Assembly: GCA_025200525.1 (NCBI GenBank)
Contig: CM045762.1
Span: 91,330,717 to 91,394,716, forward strand
Reading direction: 5' to 3'
Source of the DNA: Camellia lanceoleosa
Taxonomy: Eukaryota > Streptophyta > Magnoliopsida > Ericales > Theaceae
DNA: 64,000 nucleotides
Notes under the pieces: generated by a model
Seen by the model: the letters and a program-made list of their open reading frames with translations, nothing else
What the model was told of the DNA's origin: nothing
Database searches by the model: none
Position numbers and translations under genes: made by a program
In this document: positions 44,885 through 57,522 of the stretch, piece after piece
Layout of the letters: each line of letters begins with the position of its first letter
How positions within the stretch are numbered: the stretch's first letter is position 1

Positions 44885-45859
44885 TCAAGGGTAGTACTTC
44901 TTCAGCTTATCCATATTGATTGGTTGTGAGAACTCCAAACCATCCAAATCCATGAGAATGACTGCTCCTCCTGACCAAATTGATTTAATGATGTAGGGGC
45001 CCGTCCAATTGGGTCTAAACTTGCCCCTAGGGTCGTGAATAGGAGCTCGACTATCTTTCAACACTAAGTCCCCTTCCCTCAAATTCCTGGGTCTAACCTT
45101 TTTGTTGAATGCTCTGGCAATCCTGCGTTGATACCCTTGAATATGATATAACGCCTTCAATTGTCGCTCATCGAATAGCATCAGTTCCTCAAATCGGTTC
45201 TGTTGCCAATCAGCTTCTGTTATCTGACATTCAGCCATAATCCTTAATGAAGGCACTTCCAACTCAATTGGCAAAACAACCTCCATTCCATATACCAAAG
45301 AGTAAGGGGTTGCCCTTGTAGACATTTGGATTGATATCTTGTATTCCCAGAGTGCAAAAGGTAACTTATCTGGCCAATCTCTATAAGTTTCTACCATCTT
45401 ACACATGATGTTCTTGATGTTCTTATTTGCAGCTTCAACGGCACCATTGGTTTGTGGCCTGTAGGTTGATGACTTGTGAAACGCCATGTTATACTTCTCA
45501 AGTAGAACTGCCACTTCTTCTCTGAAATGTGAGCCATTGTCTGAAATCAATTCATTTGGCACCCCGTATCGGCAGATAATGTTGTTCCTGATAAATTTGG
45601 CCACATGTGATGCTTTCAACACTGAATACGACTGTGCTTCAACCCATTTGGTAAAATAGTCAATGGCAACCAAGATGAACTGATGCCCATTTGAACCTTT
45701 CGGTGTGACTGCCCCAATGACATCTATGCCCTAGACTGAGAAAGGCCAAGGCGAAGTCATGTTGTAGAGTTTTGATGGCGGGATGTTCATGCGATTGGCG
45801 TGGATTTGACATTTATGGCATCGCCTAACAAAGTTGATACAATCACTCTCCATGGTTAA
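44885..45859 (-). pseudogene. Element 3 integrase
   Basis: From the right: HKCQIHANRMNIPP closes the zinc-binding domain, then GIDVIGAV with the first catalytic Asp, AIDYFTKWVEAQSYS, ISDNGSHF with the second Asp and NGAVEAANK with the Glu; the D-D-E triad is complete. The C-terminal part has FALWEYKISIQMSTRATPYS, LVYGMEVVLPIELEVPSLR and GKFRPNWTGPY and ends NMDKLKKYYP at 44885. Two TAG codons (near 45860 and 45735) replace Trp, each by one G-to-A change. Confidence 0.88.
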
Positions 45860-46782
45860 CTAGTAGTATCCTTGTCTAAGGATTTTTTTGGCTAGCATTA
45901 CACCGTTCATATGGGCTCCGCACTCTCCTCCATGGATGGCTTCCATGATATGCTTTGCCTCTTCTTCTTCTACACACAGCTTGTGCATTCCCAGATACCC
46001 TCTCTTGTATAACTTATCTCCACAAATGATGAACTGAGTGGCCAGACGCTGTATCCCCCTTTTGTCTTTGGTGTTTGCCCCTTGTGGATATGCACCTCTT
46101 TCCAGAAAATTCCAAATATCAAAGTACCAAGGGTTTTCATCTTGAACTTCTTCTGTTGTGGCTATCATTTCATACGCGGGGGTGTACCTTTGTTCTATAA
46201 GGATCGGGCGCATCTTGACCCCGACCGGTATATCTATCATTGATGCCAGGGTTGCCAATGCATCAGCAAATCGGTTGTTCTCTCTTACTAGGTGTGTAAA
46301 AGTTAGTTTTTCGAACCTCGGGATCAACATGTCCAAGGTCTGATGGTAGACTTTCATTTTTTCCTCTTTAACTTTCCAATCTCCGTTGGCTTGAGAGACA
46401 ACCAAGTTTGAGTCCTCGATCACATCCAACCTTATTGCCCCTAGTTCCAGGGCTGCTTCCAATCCGGCAATGCATGCCTCATACTCTGCTTGGTTGTTGG
46501 ATACCCTGAATCGAAGTTTAAAAGCTAAGGGGATATGGGAATCATCTGGCGCTATGAGCAACACGCCTATCCCATAGCCAAATTGATTGGGTGCTCCATC
46601 AAAGTACAATTTCCAAGTGTCTTCTTCCATCTGCATGACCTCTGTATCTGGAAATGAGTACTCCATATCTTCTCCTTCTTCAATTGGGTGATCAGCCAAA
46701 AATTCTGCCACGGTCTTTCCTTTGACAGATTTGCGAGTGACATACTTAAGGTCAAATTCGGAAAGCAACAGCAACCAACGAG
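45860..46782 (-). pseudogene. Element 3 second RNase H domain and integrase zinc-binding start
   Basis: After FDLKYVTRKSVKGKTVAEFL the RNase H fold shows WKLYFDGAPN, NNQAEYEACIAGL, VIEDSNLVVSQ and NRFADALATLAS, all four acids present. The frame continues into HIMEAIHGGECGAHMNG, the HH part of the integrase zinc finger. The block is open over 304 codons. A 1-nt frameshift near 46785 separates it from the RT-linked RNase H. Confidence 0.88.
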
Positions 46783-48440
46783 CTACCTACCGGTAAGTGC
46801 TGGTTTCTCAAAAAGATATTTGATTGGGTCTAATCTTGAAACCAGAATTACCGAGTGAGCTAACAGGTAGTGTCTCAACTTCCTGGTGGCCCATACCAAA
46901 GCTAAGCAAGCTTTTTCCAAAGGGGTATAGCGGGTCTCATATTCAAGCATCTTTTTACTTAAGTAGTAGATGGCCTTCTCTACTTTCTCATCCGACTCTT
47001 GTGCAAGCACACATCCTATGGTTGATTCAGTCACTGATAAATACAAAATCAGTAGTTTCCCTGGCTTGGATGGTGATAACACGGGTGGATTCTGCAAATA
47101 TTGCTTAACTTGCTCGAAAGCGAACTGACACCGATCATCCCATTGAAACTTCTTCCCTTTCTTTAACAGACCAAATAGTGGTTCACAAGTTAAAGTTAAT
47201 TTTGAAATAAACCTCCTTATGAATTGCAACTTTTCCAGAAAGCTCTACACCTCCTTTTCAGTCATTGATGGCGGCATTTCTAAGATGGCCTTAATTTTAG
47301 ATGGATCAACTTCGATTCCTCGCTGTGTGATCAGAAATCCCAACATCTTGCCCGCAGTTACCCCAAAGGTGCATTTCTGTGGATTCAGCCTTAGCCTGTA
47401 TTCCCTAATTCTTCCAAAGAATTTCTTCAGTGCAGTGTAATGGCTTTCCCGATCTTTGGACTTGACAATCATGTCATTTACATACACCTCGACTTCCTTA
47501 TGGATCATATCGTGCAAAAGAGTAGTAGCAGCTCTCTGATAAGTGGCCCCTGCATTCTTCAAACCAAATGGCATAACCTCAGTGATATGTCCCCATGGTG
47601 TGGTAAATCTTGTCTTTTCTCATCTCTGGAGCCATAAGGATCTGGTTATACCCTGAAAAACCATCCATGAATGACAGTAAGGCATGCCCTGCAGTGAAGT
47701 CTACCAATTCGTCAATATGTGGCAATGGGAAATCATCCTTCAGACTAGCCTTATTCAAATCCCAGAAGTCAACACAAACTCGGATTCTGCCATCTTTCTT
47801 CGGAACTAGCACAATATTGGCTAACCAAGTAGGATATTCTGATACGAGCAAAAACCCAGCATTGATTTGCTTGGTAACCTCTTCTTTAATTTTCAAGGCC
47901 CAATCTGGATGAATTCTGCGAAGCTTCTGTTTGATAGGTCGGGCCTCAGGGTCGAGAGGGATCCTATGTTGTACAATCTCAGGGTCAATTCCTGGCATGT
48001 CTTCGTAGGACCATGCAAAGACATCTTTGAATTCTGTTAATAAAGCAACTAATTGTTCACGTTCCTCTGAAGACAATGCAGAACCAATTTGGATCAAGCG
48101 AGGATCTTTTTTAGTACCCACATTTACAGAAATAATTTCATCCACTAATGGCTTAGCACGCATTTCTTCCTCCCAGTCGATTAAAATTTTCAAAGCCGGA
48201 GGGATTTCTTTCTCTTCGTTTTTATCAAGATCTTGAAAATTTTGGTCAATGTTATGAACTATGGGCACAGAAAAGTAAGCAGAAATCACATCTTTATTCA
48301 AAGCCTCGGGCTCACAAGTTGCAACAGACTCAAAAGAGAAAGAAAAAGAAGACTCAGACATCTTACACAAACTTAAATCTGACTCCAACTCCACAGGCCC
48401 ACCAGACTCGGACTCAATAGCCAATTCAAAACTCTCAATA
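46783..48440 (-). pseudogene. Element 3 reverse transcriptase and RT-linked RNase H
   Basis: From the right: a linker with EEMRAKPLVDEIISVNVGT, then FAWSYEDMPGIDPEIVQHRI, VLVPKKDGRIRVCVDF, LSFMDGFSGYNQI (first Asp), a 1-nt frameshift near 47600, [14 protein letters not shown], and YVNDM in place of YVDDM. The Asp-to-Asn change (one G-to-A) removes a catalytic acid. RNase H follows with ILYLSVTESTIGCVLAQESD and YYLSKKMLEYETRYTPLEK, with a stop/frameshift near 47240. The colinear order is complete despite the breaks. Confidence 0.88.
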
Positions 48441-49605
48441 CAACTCTTTCAAAATGCCAATTCATTTGTGAGCCATTCATTGCATCCATGATGAAGCTTG
48501 AACAGTCAGCAGGTACCTCTTCCCCGATCACGGCAATGGTCATATCCCCCAAATTCATCGGTTCAGCGCTAGTATGTGATTCTGTCAGTAAATCAGCCAA
48601 TGTTAGACCCAGAACTTCCTCTGTGCTGCTTTCCGAGCTAACTTCTCTGTCTTGTCCAATGTCGATGCTAGGATCTACCCACTCTTCGCCACTGTCGGAG
48701 AGCTGATGATCGAAGAAGATCTCAAACCCAGGGTATCTCTTCTTCTCCATTTGATCAAACCAGGGCTTAGGAAAACCATAGAAAGGGAAGTCTTCTCCTT
48801 GGCGGACAAAGCGTCCGTTCAAAGTCCCATGAATTGGCTTATGAACCAACTCAAACTGCTGCCCGGTTCTCTTGGCCTTGATCTTCTCCCTGATTTTTTC
48901 AGTTTTCCTTTTCCAGTCATCAGCCGTGGATGCATACCCTAGTCCGAATGTATGTGGGTTATGAGGTACTTCACTGGTTGTAGTAATACCTTTCCTGCCA
49001 CTTCGTCCCAATCCCATCCCTGGAATGTGACCTAGTTTACTCATGAAATAGATTGATTGGGCACTGACGTATACACCTTTGTCTTCTGCCATGAGCGTTT
49101 GAACCAGCTGGGCCTCTGCTAATGTAAAACCTGACAGGAACATATCCTCTTCTCCATGTTGTATTTCTAGCAGTGGTGTTGTAACTTTTGGAGGAGGATG
49201 AATGGATGAATTTCCGAAGACAATGGCAATTCCTCCGCCGTATGGGTACTTTACCAATTGATGCAATGTGGATGATACAGCTTTCATCTGATGAAGCCAG
49301 GGCCTTCCCAATAGCAAGTTGAATGTTGTGGGAACATCCATGACATGAAATTCAGCTTCGTGCTCAGATGGACCCATTGCTATTTGTACTTTGATTGTCC
49401 CCATCACTTCCCGACTAGTATTATCATAGGCCCGGATCAATTGAGTAGTGGGCGTGAAATCTTCCGGCTTTAGCCCGATTGCATAAGTAGTGCGTGTAGG
49501 GCAAACATTGATGGCTGATCCGGTGTCAATCAGAACAATTGGGATCCATTTCTTTCTGCATTCCAGTGATACGTACAGAGGCTTATTATGTCCCGATCCT
49601 TCTTA
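48441..49605 (-). pseudogene. Element 3 aspartic protease and G-patch-like linker
   Basis: VLIDTGSAINVCP (about 49510-49550) is an intact D-T-G-S active site, and LLLGRPWLHQMKAVSST is the conserved C-terminal block. Further on, GHIPGMGLGRSGRKGI resembles a G-patch, which occurs in this position in some Tat/Ogre-type elements. TAA at 49603-49605 before EGSGHNKPLY fits CAA to TAA. The frame is continuous with gag apart from stops and shifts by one or two bases near 48445 before RT. No intron is needed between protease and RT. Confidence 0.85.
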
Positions 49606-51717
49606 TGGCAACTCTTTGTCAGCAAAAGTTATTGCTGGGATTGTTTCTTTCGGGGTGATTAATGACACTAATTGCTTGGGAGTGGTGTCAATTGACAGCT
49701 TAGCCTTGCTTAACATTGACAACATTGCCTGTCGATGTTCTCGGGAAGCCATGAGAAGACCCCAAATGGAAATGTTTGCTTGGATCTTTTTCAGTTGTTT
49801 TAGAACCAGGTTTTCTTCTACCGCTTTCTCTTTTCCTTTCTCTTTCTTTTTCTCTACCTCTTTATCTTTGCCAGAGGGTTCCCCTTCGTCTAGATGTGGA
49901 GGCTTGAAGTAGCGCCCACTTCTGGTCAAATGATCAATTTCCTCTGCATACCAAGTCTCATCTGGCACATGGTTTACCCATTCATCATTAGTATGGGCCA
50001 GCTGTAGGTCATTATCATTCCACCATTCGCCTTCGTTGACTGAAAGGCAATTATCTAGCGCTACTTGAATCATTCCAACAGTATGCTCTGATTGGCTTTT
50101 TGGTTCTTCTTTTCTTCCTCTGGAACTCTTTCCTTTACCACATTCAACAGGTTTTCCGAAATCAAGTCTTAGTTTATCCCCTTTTCTTTCAGTTTTCTCA
50201 TCAGAAGCTTCGTCACCACTTGACCAACCATGACTGTAATTCTTCGGTTCCCACTATTCCATCTGCACATTCCCAAGATCTAATTCTTCAAAGAAATGAA
50301 GATTAGCCAAGTCCTCCTGTAGGTCGGCCAAATCATCCAACCCTTGTTCAAGTATATCATCTCTAACAACATTGATAGAAAATGAGTCAGGCAGATCAAC
50401 CTCAGGCTTTAGTTGACCACTGGGAATAATATACCGGCTAGGATCATACTTTGTCTCTGATAGTTTGCCAGCCTTAAGCATAGGTACTACCACCATAGGG
50501 TTTTTGGGTTTTGGCTGGGTTGGAGGTGCATCCATCATGCATAACTCAGTGCCTTCAGGAATATATACCTCAGTTTTTGGTAAATGGGTAGGTGTGATAT
50601 AGATACTGGGGTTAAAGGTGGATGAAAGTGTATGGATGAGGTTAAGATGAGGAGGTGATGGAACTCTGTCATGGGGTGGCAACGGGTTGGTAGTGATGTT
50701 GGGTTTTGGCGGTTGCGGGGGAGCTATGACTTTATTGTCTATGAGATCTTGGATCTCATGACGGAGACGAGCGCAACGGTCTGTGTCATGTCCTGGTTGT
50801 TGGTGGAAAGCACAGTGTTTGGTAGGGTCATGTTTGGCTGGGAGAGGTTCGGGAAGAGGTCGGGGGTCCAAAGGCTTCAAATACCCTCTTTTTGTCAAGA
50901 TGTTCATTGCTTTAGAGAGTGACATATAGAGAGGGGTGAATGTTTTGCTTGGGGCTCGGGTTGTGTTTTGCGGGCCAACATGAGCAAAGGGGTCGGCTAT
51001 TTTAGTGGTGGTGGCAACCATTTTGATTTCAGAGGGCTTCATAGCTGTGCTACCACTGGCGGTAGCATTGGAACTACGACCAAAAGGCTTCTGAACAGGT
51101 TCCTTATCTTCCACAATGATTCTCTGTTTGATGGCATCCTCTATCTGGACCCCTATCTCATGTAGGTCATTAAAAGTGAAGAGCGGGAGGACTATCATTT
51201 TTTGTAACATCTTTCCATGCAGATTTCTGACTATCATACGGATTTGGTCTTTTTCAAGTGGTCTGTTGGTCATCATTGCTGCTTTTGCCCTCCATCTGGT
51301 GATAAAGGCCACGAAACTTTCATTGGGCTCTTGACGGGTGGCCTCTAATTCCCGAGTAGTCACTTCAATCTGGGTGTTATAAGCATACTGAGTGATAAAG
51401 GCCCTGACCAACTCTTCCCAACTTTGTTTTACCGAGTCCTCTAACTTAGCATACCAAATGGCAGCCACTCTTGACAAAGTTCGTCCGAATAAAGAGAGCT
51501 TTTGCAGACGAGTCAAACCCATAGGCTTTAAAACATCAGAGAACAGGCGAATGTGCACCATTGGGTCGCCGGAGCCATCAAACCTATCAATGTGTGGCAT
51601 TTTAAACCGTTTTGGCAACTTTACAACTATCTCAGTGTACCCGTCTTCGATGTCCGGGATTGAATTGACTCCTTGTGCCTTTTTGAAAAGTTTTTCCAAC
51701 TTGGCCAGGTTCAGCAT
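49606..51717 (-). pseudogene. Element 3 gag (capsid, nucleocapsid, C-terminal linker)
   Basis: The frame starts at LAKLEKLFKKAQGVNSIPDI and carries the Gag core RFDGSGDPMVHIRLFSDVL, LSLFGRTLSRVAAIWYAKL and ESFVAFITRWRAKAAMM. The zinc knuckle is CAFHQQPGHDTDRC, near 50760. A Pro-rich tail follows. Open for 487 codons to TAG 50254-50256, then in the same frame WEPKNYSHGW...MIQVALDN to 49606, so that stop is a single substitution. The N-terminus is damaged in the adjoining leader copy (see 51718-52971). Gag would form particles and package RNA. Confidence 0.9.
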
Positions 51718-52971
51718 AGTTAAGTCAGACTCAGGTGCTTCAGAGGGATGGAGCTCTCCAATGATCCTCCTGAAGTTTGTGCAGGAACCCTCAGATCTTC
51801 TGGTGAATTATGTTCAAGAAACTCGTCAGCTGGTGGAGGTGGAGGTGGAGGTGGAACTGGAGGAGTCACCGGAGGTGGTTGAGGGATGGACGCCCCAGAT
51901 GAGCGTTGCAGTTCAGCAAGAGTATTGCCTTGAGCAGCAAGAGTAGTGCCTTGGGCAGCAACTGTAGTGGCAACGGTATCCATGCTCCGTTGGAGGCCCA
52001 GTAGTATGTCCGCTATATTTTCTGGAATTTGAGCCATCACTGATTCTGATGAGTTGAGTGGTGATGATCTAGCAGGTGAAGAAGGGGTATTCTAGACAGT
52101 TGATGAAGCTTTTGCTTTTCTTAGTGTAACTGGTGACAAAGAAACTAACACTGGCTGACCTTGAACCAAATCTGCACTTTTGCAAAGTCTACCAACGCGA
52201 GTCCATAGAACTTGGGGGATATCAGACCTTTCAGAAGCTATAGTGCCCAACTACCTTGCTGAAACAAAACGGGACCCCCGATCAGAATTTCATTAGCATC
52301 CTAGCTCAACTTATTACTGCTAACTCATGTGAAAAACTGAACTCAACCCCACAAATTGAAATGACTGAACCATTCATCTAAATCTGAGAATTCCCATACA
52401 TTGCGCATAACACACAGCAGGAAAAAGAACAAACACCCCTATGGGGGCTAGGGTTACCCTGTTCTATCTTTGAAATGATTTAGGGTTTCACTATTCAAAC
52501 AAGTGGCATCATACATCCTAGAAATGGGAGAGCATCCTGTCCTAATTTTGGAAGGTACTATAGCTCATTATATGCACAAGGTTAGCTCTACTCTAAGGGT
52601 TGAAGTCAAGGTGACGTTACCAAAGAGTCTTTTGGGTCATAACCAATAAAGATTCCAAGAAATCAGAAGAGTCAAATAGCCTCTCTTCGGAGTCTGAGAA
52701 CCTTAGATAGCAGAGCTAGATAGCAAAGCTACCCTTTTGACAAATGTCAAAAGGTTACAACACAAGGCTTCTAAAGTAACGTAGAGATAGGTGTAGTGTC
52801 ACAAAAAGTATGCATGTGCTCCCACCAGTATCTGGGCAACACAGGGACTTGAAGTGCACTAATGAATGCAATGCAATGAACATATAATTGAAAATAAAGG
52901 TCATATCATGGAGTTCGAGTCAAGGTTTCATAAAATCCCCAGCAGAGTCGCCAGAAACTGTAACATGCCCA
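51718..52971 (-). repeat. Leader and gag N-terminus of element 3, duplicated unit 1 (broken)
   Basis: The repeated unit spans about 51590-52971 and recurs at 52972-54337+ (offset ~1380 bp). On the minus strand it holds the primer-binding site copy (52936-52953), the leader, and a gag start reading MAQIPENIADILLGLQRSMD, a Pro-rich run and VPAQTSGG. This copy, joined to full gag, has TAG at 52092-52094 and lacks about 22 bp near 51757, shifting the frame (…SSIPLKHLSLT, stop at 51720). It ends with the first 12 bases of the LTR (TGTAACATGCCC) fused to AATGTGTGGC, the start of unit 2. Confidence 0.9.
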
Positions 52972-54337
52972 ATGTGTGGCATTTTAAACCGTTCTGACAA
53001 CTTCACAGCTGTCTCAGTGTACCCGTCTTCGATGTCCGGGATTGAATTGACTCCTTGTGCCTTTTTGAAAAGTTTTTCCAACTTGGCCAGCTTCAGCATA
53101 GTTAAGTCAGACTCAGGTGCTTCAGAGGGATGGAGCCCTCCCACTGGTTGTGGAAGAGGAAATGATCCTCTTGAAGTTTGTGCAGGAACCCTCAGATCTT
53201 CTGGTGAATTATGTTCAGGAAACTCGCAGCTAGTGGAGGTGGAGGTGGAGGTGGAACTGGAGGAGTCACTGGAGGTGGTTGAGGGATGGACGCCCCAGAT
53301 AAGCGTTGCAGTTCAGCAAGAGTATTGCCTTGGGCAGCAACCGTAGTGGCAACGGTATCCATGCTCCGTTGGAGGCCCAGTAGTATGTCCGCTATATTTT
53401 CTGGAATTTGAGCCATCACTGATTCTGATGAGTTGAGTGGTGATGATCTAGCAGGTGAAGAAGGGGTATTCTGGACAGTTGATGAAGCTTTTGCTTTTCT
53501 TAGTGTAACTGGTGGCAAAGAAACTAACACTAGTTGACCCTGAACCAAATCTGCACTTTTGCAAAGTCTACCAACGCGAGTCCATAGAACTTGGGGGATA
53601 TCAGACCTTTCAGAAGCTATAGTGCCCAACTACCTTGCTGAAACAAAACGGGACCCCCGATCAGAATTTCATTAGCATCCTAGCTCAACTGATTACTGCT
53701 AACTCATGTGAAAAACTGAACTCAACCCCACAAATTGAAATGACTGAACCACTCATCTGAATCTGAGAATTCCCATACATTGCACATAACACACAGCAGG
53801 AAAGAGAACAAACAACCCTATGGGGGCTAGGGTTACCCTGTCCTATCTTTGAAATGATCTAGGGTTTCACTATTCAAACAAGTGGCATCATACATCCTAG
53901 AAATGGGAGAGCATCCTGTCCTAATTTTGGAAGGTACTATAGCTCATTATATGCACAACGTTAGCTCTACTCTAAGGGTTGAAGTCAAGGTGACGTTACC
54001 AAAGAGTCTTTTGGGTCATAACCAATAAAGATTCCAAGAAATCAGAAGAGTCAAATAGCCTCTCTTCGGAGTCTGAGAACCTTAGATAGCAGAGCTAGAT
54101 AGCAAAGCTACCCTTTTGACAAATGTCAAAAGGTTACAACACAAGGCTTCTAAAGTAACGTAGAGATAGGTGTAGTGTCACAAAAAGTATGCATGTGCTC
54201 ACACCAGTATCTGGGCAACACAGGGACCTGAAGTGCACTAATGAATGCAATGCAATGAACATATAATTGAAAATAAAGGTCATATCATGGAGTTCAAGTC
54301 AAGGTTTCATAAAATCCCCAGCGGAGTCGCCAGAAAC
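52972..54337 (-). repeat. Leader and gag N-terminus of element 3, duplicated unit 2 (better kept)
   Basis: This copy adjoins LTR B and the functional-position primer-binding site. Its frame from 53629 (MGTIASERSDIPQVLWTRVG) keeps CAG at 53471-53473 where unit 1 has TAG, and keeps the 22 bases missing from unit 1. A shift in the Pro-rich run (near 53215) ends one reading. The gag part stops after KMPHIG, where it fuses to the leader of unit 1. So the intact N-terminus and the rest of gag are on different copies. Confidence 0.88.
54315..54332 (-). other. Primer-binding site of element 3
   Basis: The minus strand reads TGGCGACTCCGCTGGGGA, five bases after the LTR B end. A second copy with one change (TGGCGACTCTGCTGGGGA) lies inside the interior at 52936-52953 because of the tandem duplication. 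It differs from the TGGCGCC type of elements 1 and 2. Confidence 0.85.
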
Positions 54338-56996
54338 TGTAACATGCCCGGGAGGTACCCGCGCGCGTTAAACAGTTCGGACTCCCGAGATCTCTTTGAT
54401 CTCAAGTTTTACGAGTGCAATGTGAAACGTAGATGAGAGTCCATATTTGGCAACTTTTAGAAAATCCATTTTATTGCAAAACCTTTTGCTAGAAATGGAC
54501 TACGTCATCAGATCTCAGAGTCGCCACCTAATATTTATTTTGGGAAAATTAGGAAACCCATGACTCGTGCCAAGGCCGCTGTTCGTCGTAACCAAGGATG
54601 CTTGGCTCGAAACCTTAGGTATGAAGGGGGAAGGTCATTAATTGAGCACCCCCGCTCACCCGATCAGAAGATCGGCCTCTACTAAACCATGATATGAATT
54701 TTATTTTCTTTGTATGTTCATGTTCTGATTATTTAATAAATCCTAAAATTTACTATGTGAAACATACAAGTATAGACTATGTCACCTATTTTGGAATAAC
54801 TTGATTTCATGTAGTTTTGAAAGCATTTTGAAAATGTACAACCCAAATAAATTGAGTTTACAAACATAAAAATCAACATCATTCCAAATTAAGCGACACA
54901 ACCTCCATCCACTGGCATTCATACAGTTATATCACATAAGCAAATAGCCACATGGTAGGATGCTTAAACATAGTAAGAAAAACACACACAAACGGGATGC
55001 TAAAACATAAAAACTTACATGTTTGATGACCCGCGAACAAGCTACAAAACAAAGTTAGTAAAACATGCATGATCTTATATACAAAATCCTAATGCAATTC
55101 ACTCATGGGATGCAAATAAAGATTCGGCTTCTAAGATATGACATGTGAATCATCTCAAGAACATGAGGTAGCGCACATAATCACATAGGAATTGATTAAA
55201 TCCACAAATACAAACTTAGCCGAATCAAGATGCATGAAACATGGATGCAAAGCATGAATATGGTGAAAAATAAATATGATGTTTATGGACAAATAAGGAA
55301 AGCAAGTAAAAGAATGGGATAGAAAGAAGTGGGGCGGGGAATTATTATAACGATTTGAATAAATTATTACAAACTAGATAAGAGAGAGAGTAGGGAATAT
55401 TACAACAAAATAAAAACCTCACAAACTCTCAAAAAAAAAAAAAAAAATACAATAAAGAAACTTCATGTGCGCTGGAAAATATTCTGCTTGACGTAGGAAG
55501 ACTGCTCCGTTCTGTTCGGGGAAACTTATTTTGCGGGGGCACTATTCATCCCAAGATACTATTCACTGCCGGAAGTTACTATTCATCATGATAATTACTA
55601 TTCACCTTTTTTGATCGTTATTCATCTTACTGGACATTTTTCATCCGCAGTTACTATTCATCGCCGGAGGTACTATTTATCGACGGGGCTACTATTCATT
55701 GTCGGGGTTACTATTCACCGCCAGAGGTTACTATTCACCACCGATCACTATTCATTCGGTGGGGTCACATCTTTTAACAAATTAGGTGGTTCGACCAACC
55801 ATTTAAAGTGGTAAAATTACAACAATTTATAAATAGTAAACTACAACATTTTATGTAAATTACAACAGTTTATATATACAACAGTAAATTACAACAGATA
55901 AAGTAATAAAATTAGGTGGTTCGACCGACCATTTAAAGTGGTAAAATTATAACAATTTATAAATAGTAAACTACAATATTTTATGTAAATTACAACAGTT
56001 TATATACAACAGTAAATTACAGCAGATAAAGTAGTAAAATTAGGTGGTTCGACCGACCATTTAAAGCGATAAAAAAAAACAGTTAATAAATGAAGTACTT
56101 AAACAAATTATATCACATTTTGAAATTAAATGAAAGTTTGCGAAAACCCACCTTTCGGGGAAATGATGAATTTCCTGATTCACAAACTTTCTTTTAATTA
56201 CCCTCAAGTCTGTGGAATGTGTTCTCAATTCTCAGTCCAAAAGTTGGAATTATAACTTTAGCAGTTCCTTCTTTCTGATTCTTTTTTCTCTCAAAATTCT
56301 CTCGCACCACTTTTTTTTTTTATTCTCTCTCCCAATTTTCTCAGACTTTTCTCATCTCTCTGCCGCCTAAAAAAACCTCCTCTTCCTTTTCTGATCTTCC
56401 CCCTTTTATAGAAAATAATTGTAAGAAAAAAACAAAAGAAGAAACGGTGGCGGAAAGAGTTGATTTCAAAAGATGCACAGTGATTTTACTGTGCATTGCA
56501 CAGTAAAATTACTATGCACTTTACAATACAATAATATATAAAAGGGATTATTAGCATAAATATATGTACAAATACCCAAAAAATATATAAAAACACACAA
56601 ATACATAAAATTAAAATACATGGACTAATAAAATATATTTTAGTAGGCCAAATATGCAACATAATTTGACCAAAGCGGGTCTAAAGGCACATAAAACAAA
56701 AAGACGCACGATGGGAGTGTAGTGAATTTTTTTTTTCAAAGGAGGAATAATACCCTTATGTAATATAATATTATATATATACAAAAGTATGGTGCGTGGG
56801 TGAAACCATGGTACTGAATAAATTTAATAAAATATTATATAATAATATAACATAATATATATATATATAATACATAATAAAGGGAAAGAAAATGGAGAAG
56901 GAGTCTAAAATAATTTGGCAAAAACAGGTGTAAGACTAGGATTAAAGTTTACATTCTCTCTTTTTACTGAGAATTTTGTGAGATAGCATATTTCTT
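54338..56996 (-). repeat. LTR B of element 3 (lacks the outermost U3)
   Basis: It starts (plus coordinates) TGTAACATGCCCGGG and matches LTR A and C until AGATAGCATATT near 56992, where the last ~125 bp are replaced by an inverted fragment. It keeps the minisatellite, TATA box and palindrome (56484-56508) and shows the empty Helitron site near 56775-56800. Confidence 0.9.
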
Positions 56997-57522
56997 GGGT
57001 TCAACCACTTGCATTGCATCTTGTTTGTTTGTCCAAGTCTTATGGCCTTGTCAAAAGGGTCGTCTTCGGGCTTTGACATTCACTCACGTCAAGAAATGAC
57101 TTTGAGCTCTGTCAAAGAGGGGCAACTGTAGACACCCCATTTTGACCGGCCCTAAGACTTGGGCACTTTCTTTTGATTACCCGATGATGAAAATAAGAAT
57201 ATGCTATCTCACAAAATTCTCAGTGAAAAGATGGAATGTAAACTTTAATCCTAGTCTTACACCTGTTTTTGCCAAATTATTTTAGACTCATTCTCCATTT
57301 TCTTTTCCTTTATTATGTATTATATATATATATATTATGTTATATTATAATATTTTATTCAATTTATTCGGTACCATGGTTTCACTCATGCACCATACTT
57401 TTGTATATATATATTAAATATTTTATAGATTATTATATTATATAAGGGTACTATTTCTTCTTTGAAAAAATTCACTACACGCCCATAGTGTGTCTTTTTG
57501 TTTTCTGTGCCTTTAGACCCGC
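56997..57522 (+). repeat. Inverted fragment: 3' interior, polypurine tract and U3
   Basis: GTTCAACCACTTGCATTGCA to GAGGGGCAAC is the reverse complement of the interior next to LTR A (41836-41961). It is followed at 57127 by TGTAGACACC and ~390 bp of U3 in plus orientation. It joins LTR C at CCCGC, shared by both sides, and LTR B after a few unmatched bases (TCTTGG). Confidence 0.88.

Noticed and set aside
48373..48500. Ogre-type intron between protease and RT in element 3
   Set aside because: The two frames are reconciled by a shift of one or two bases near 48445, so no intron is required.
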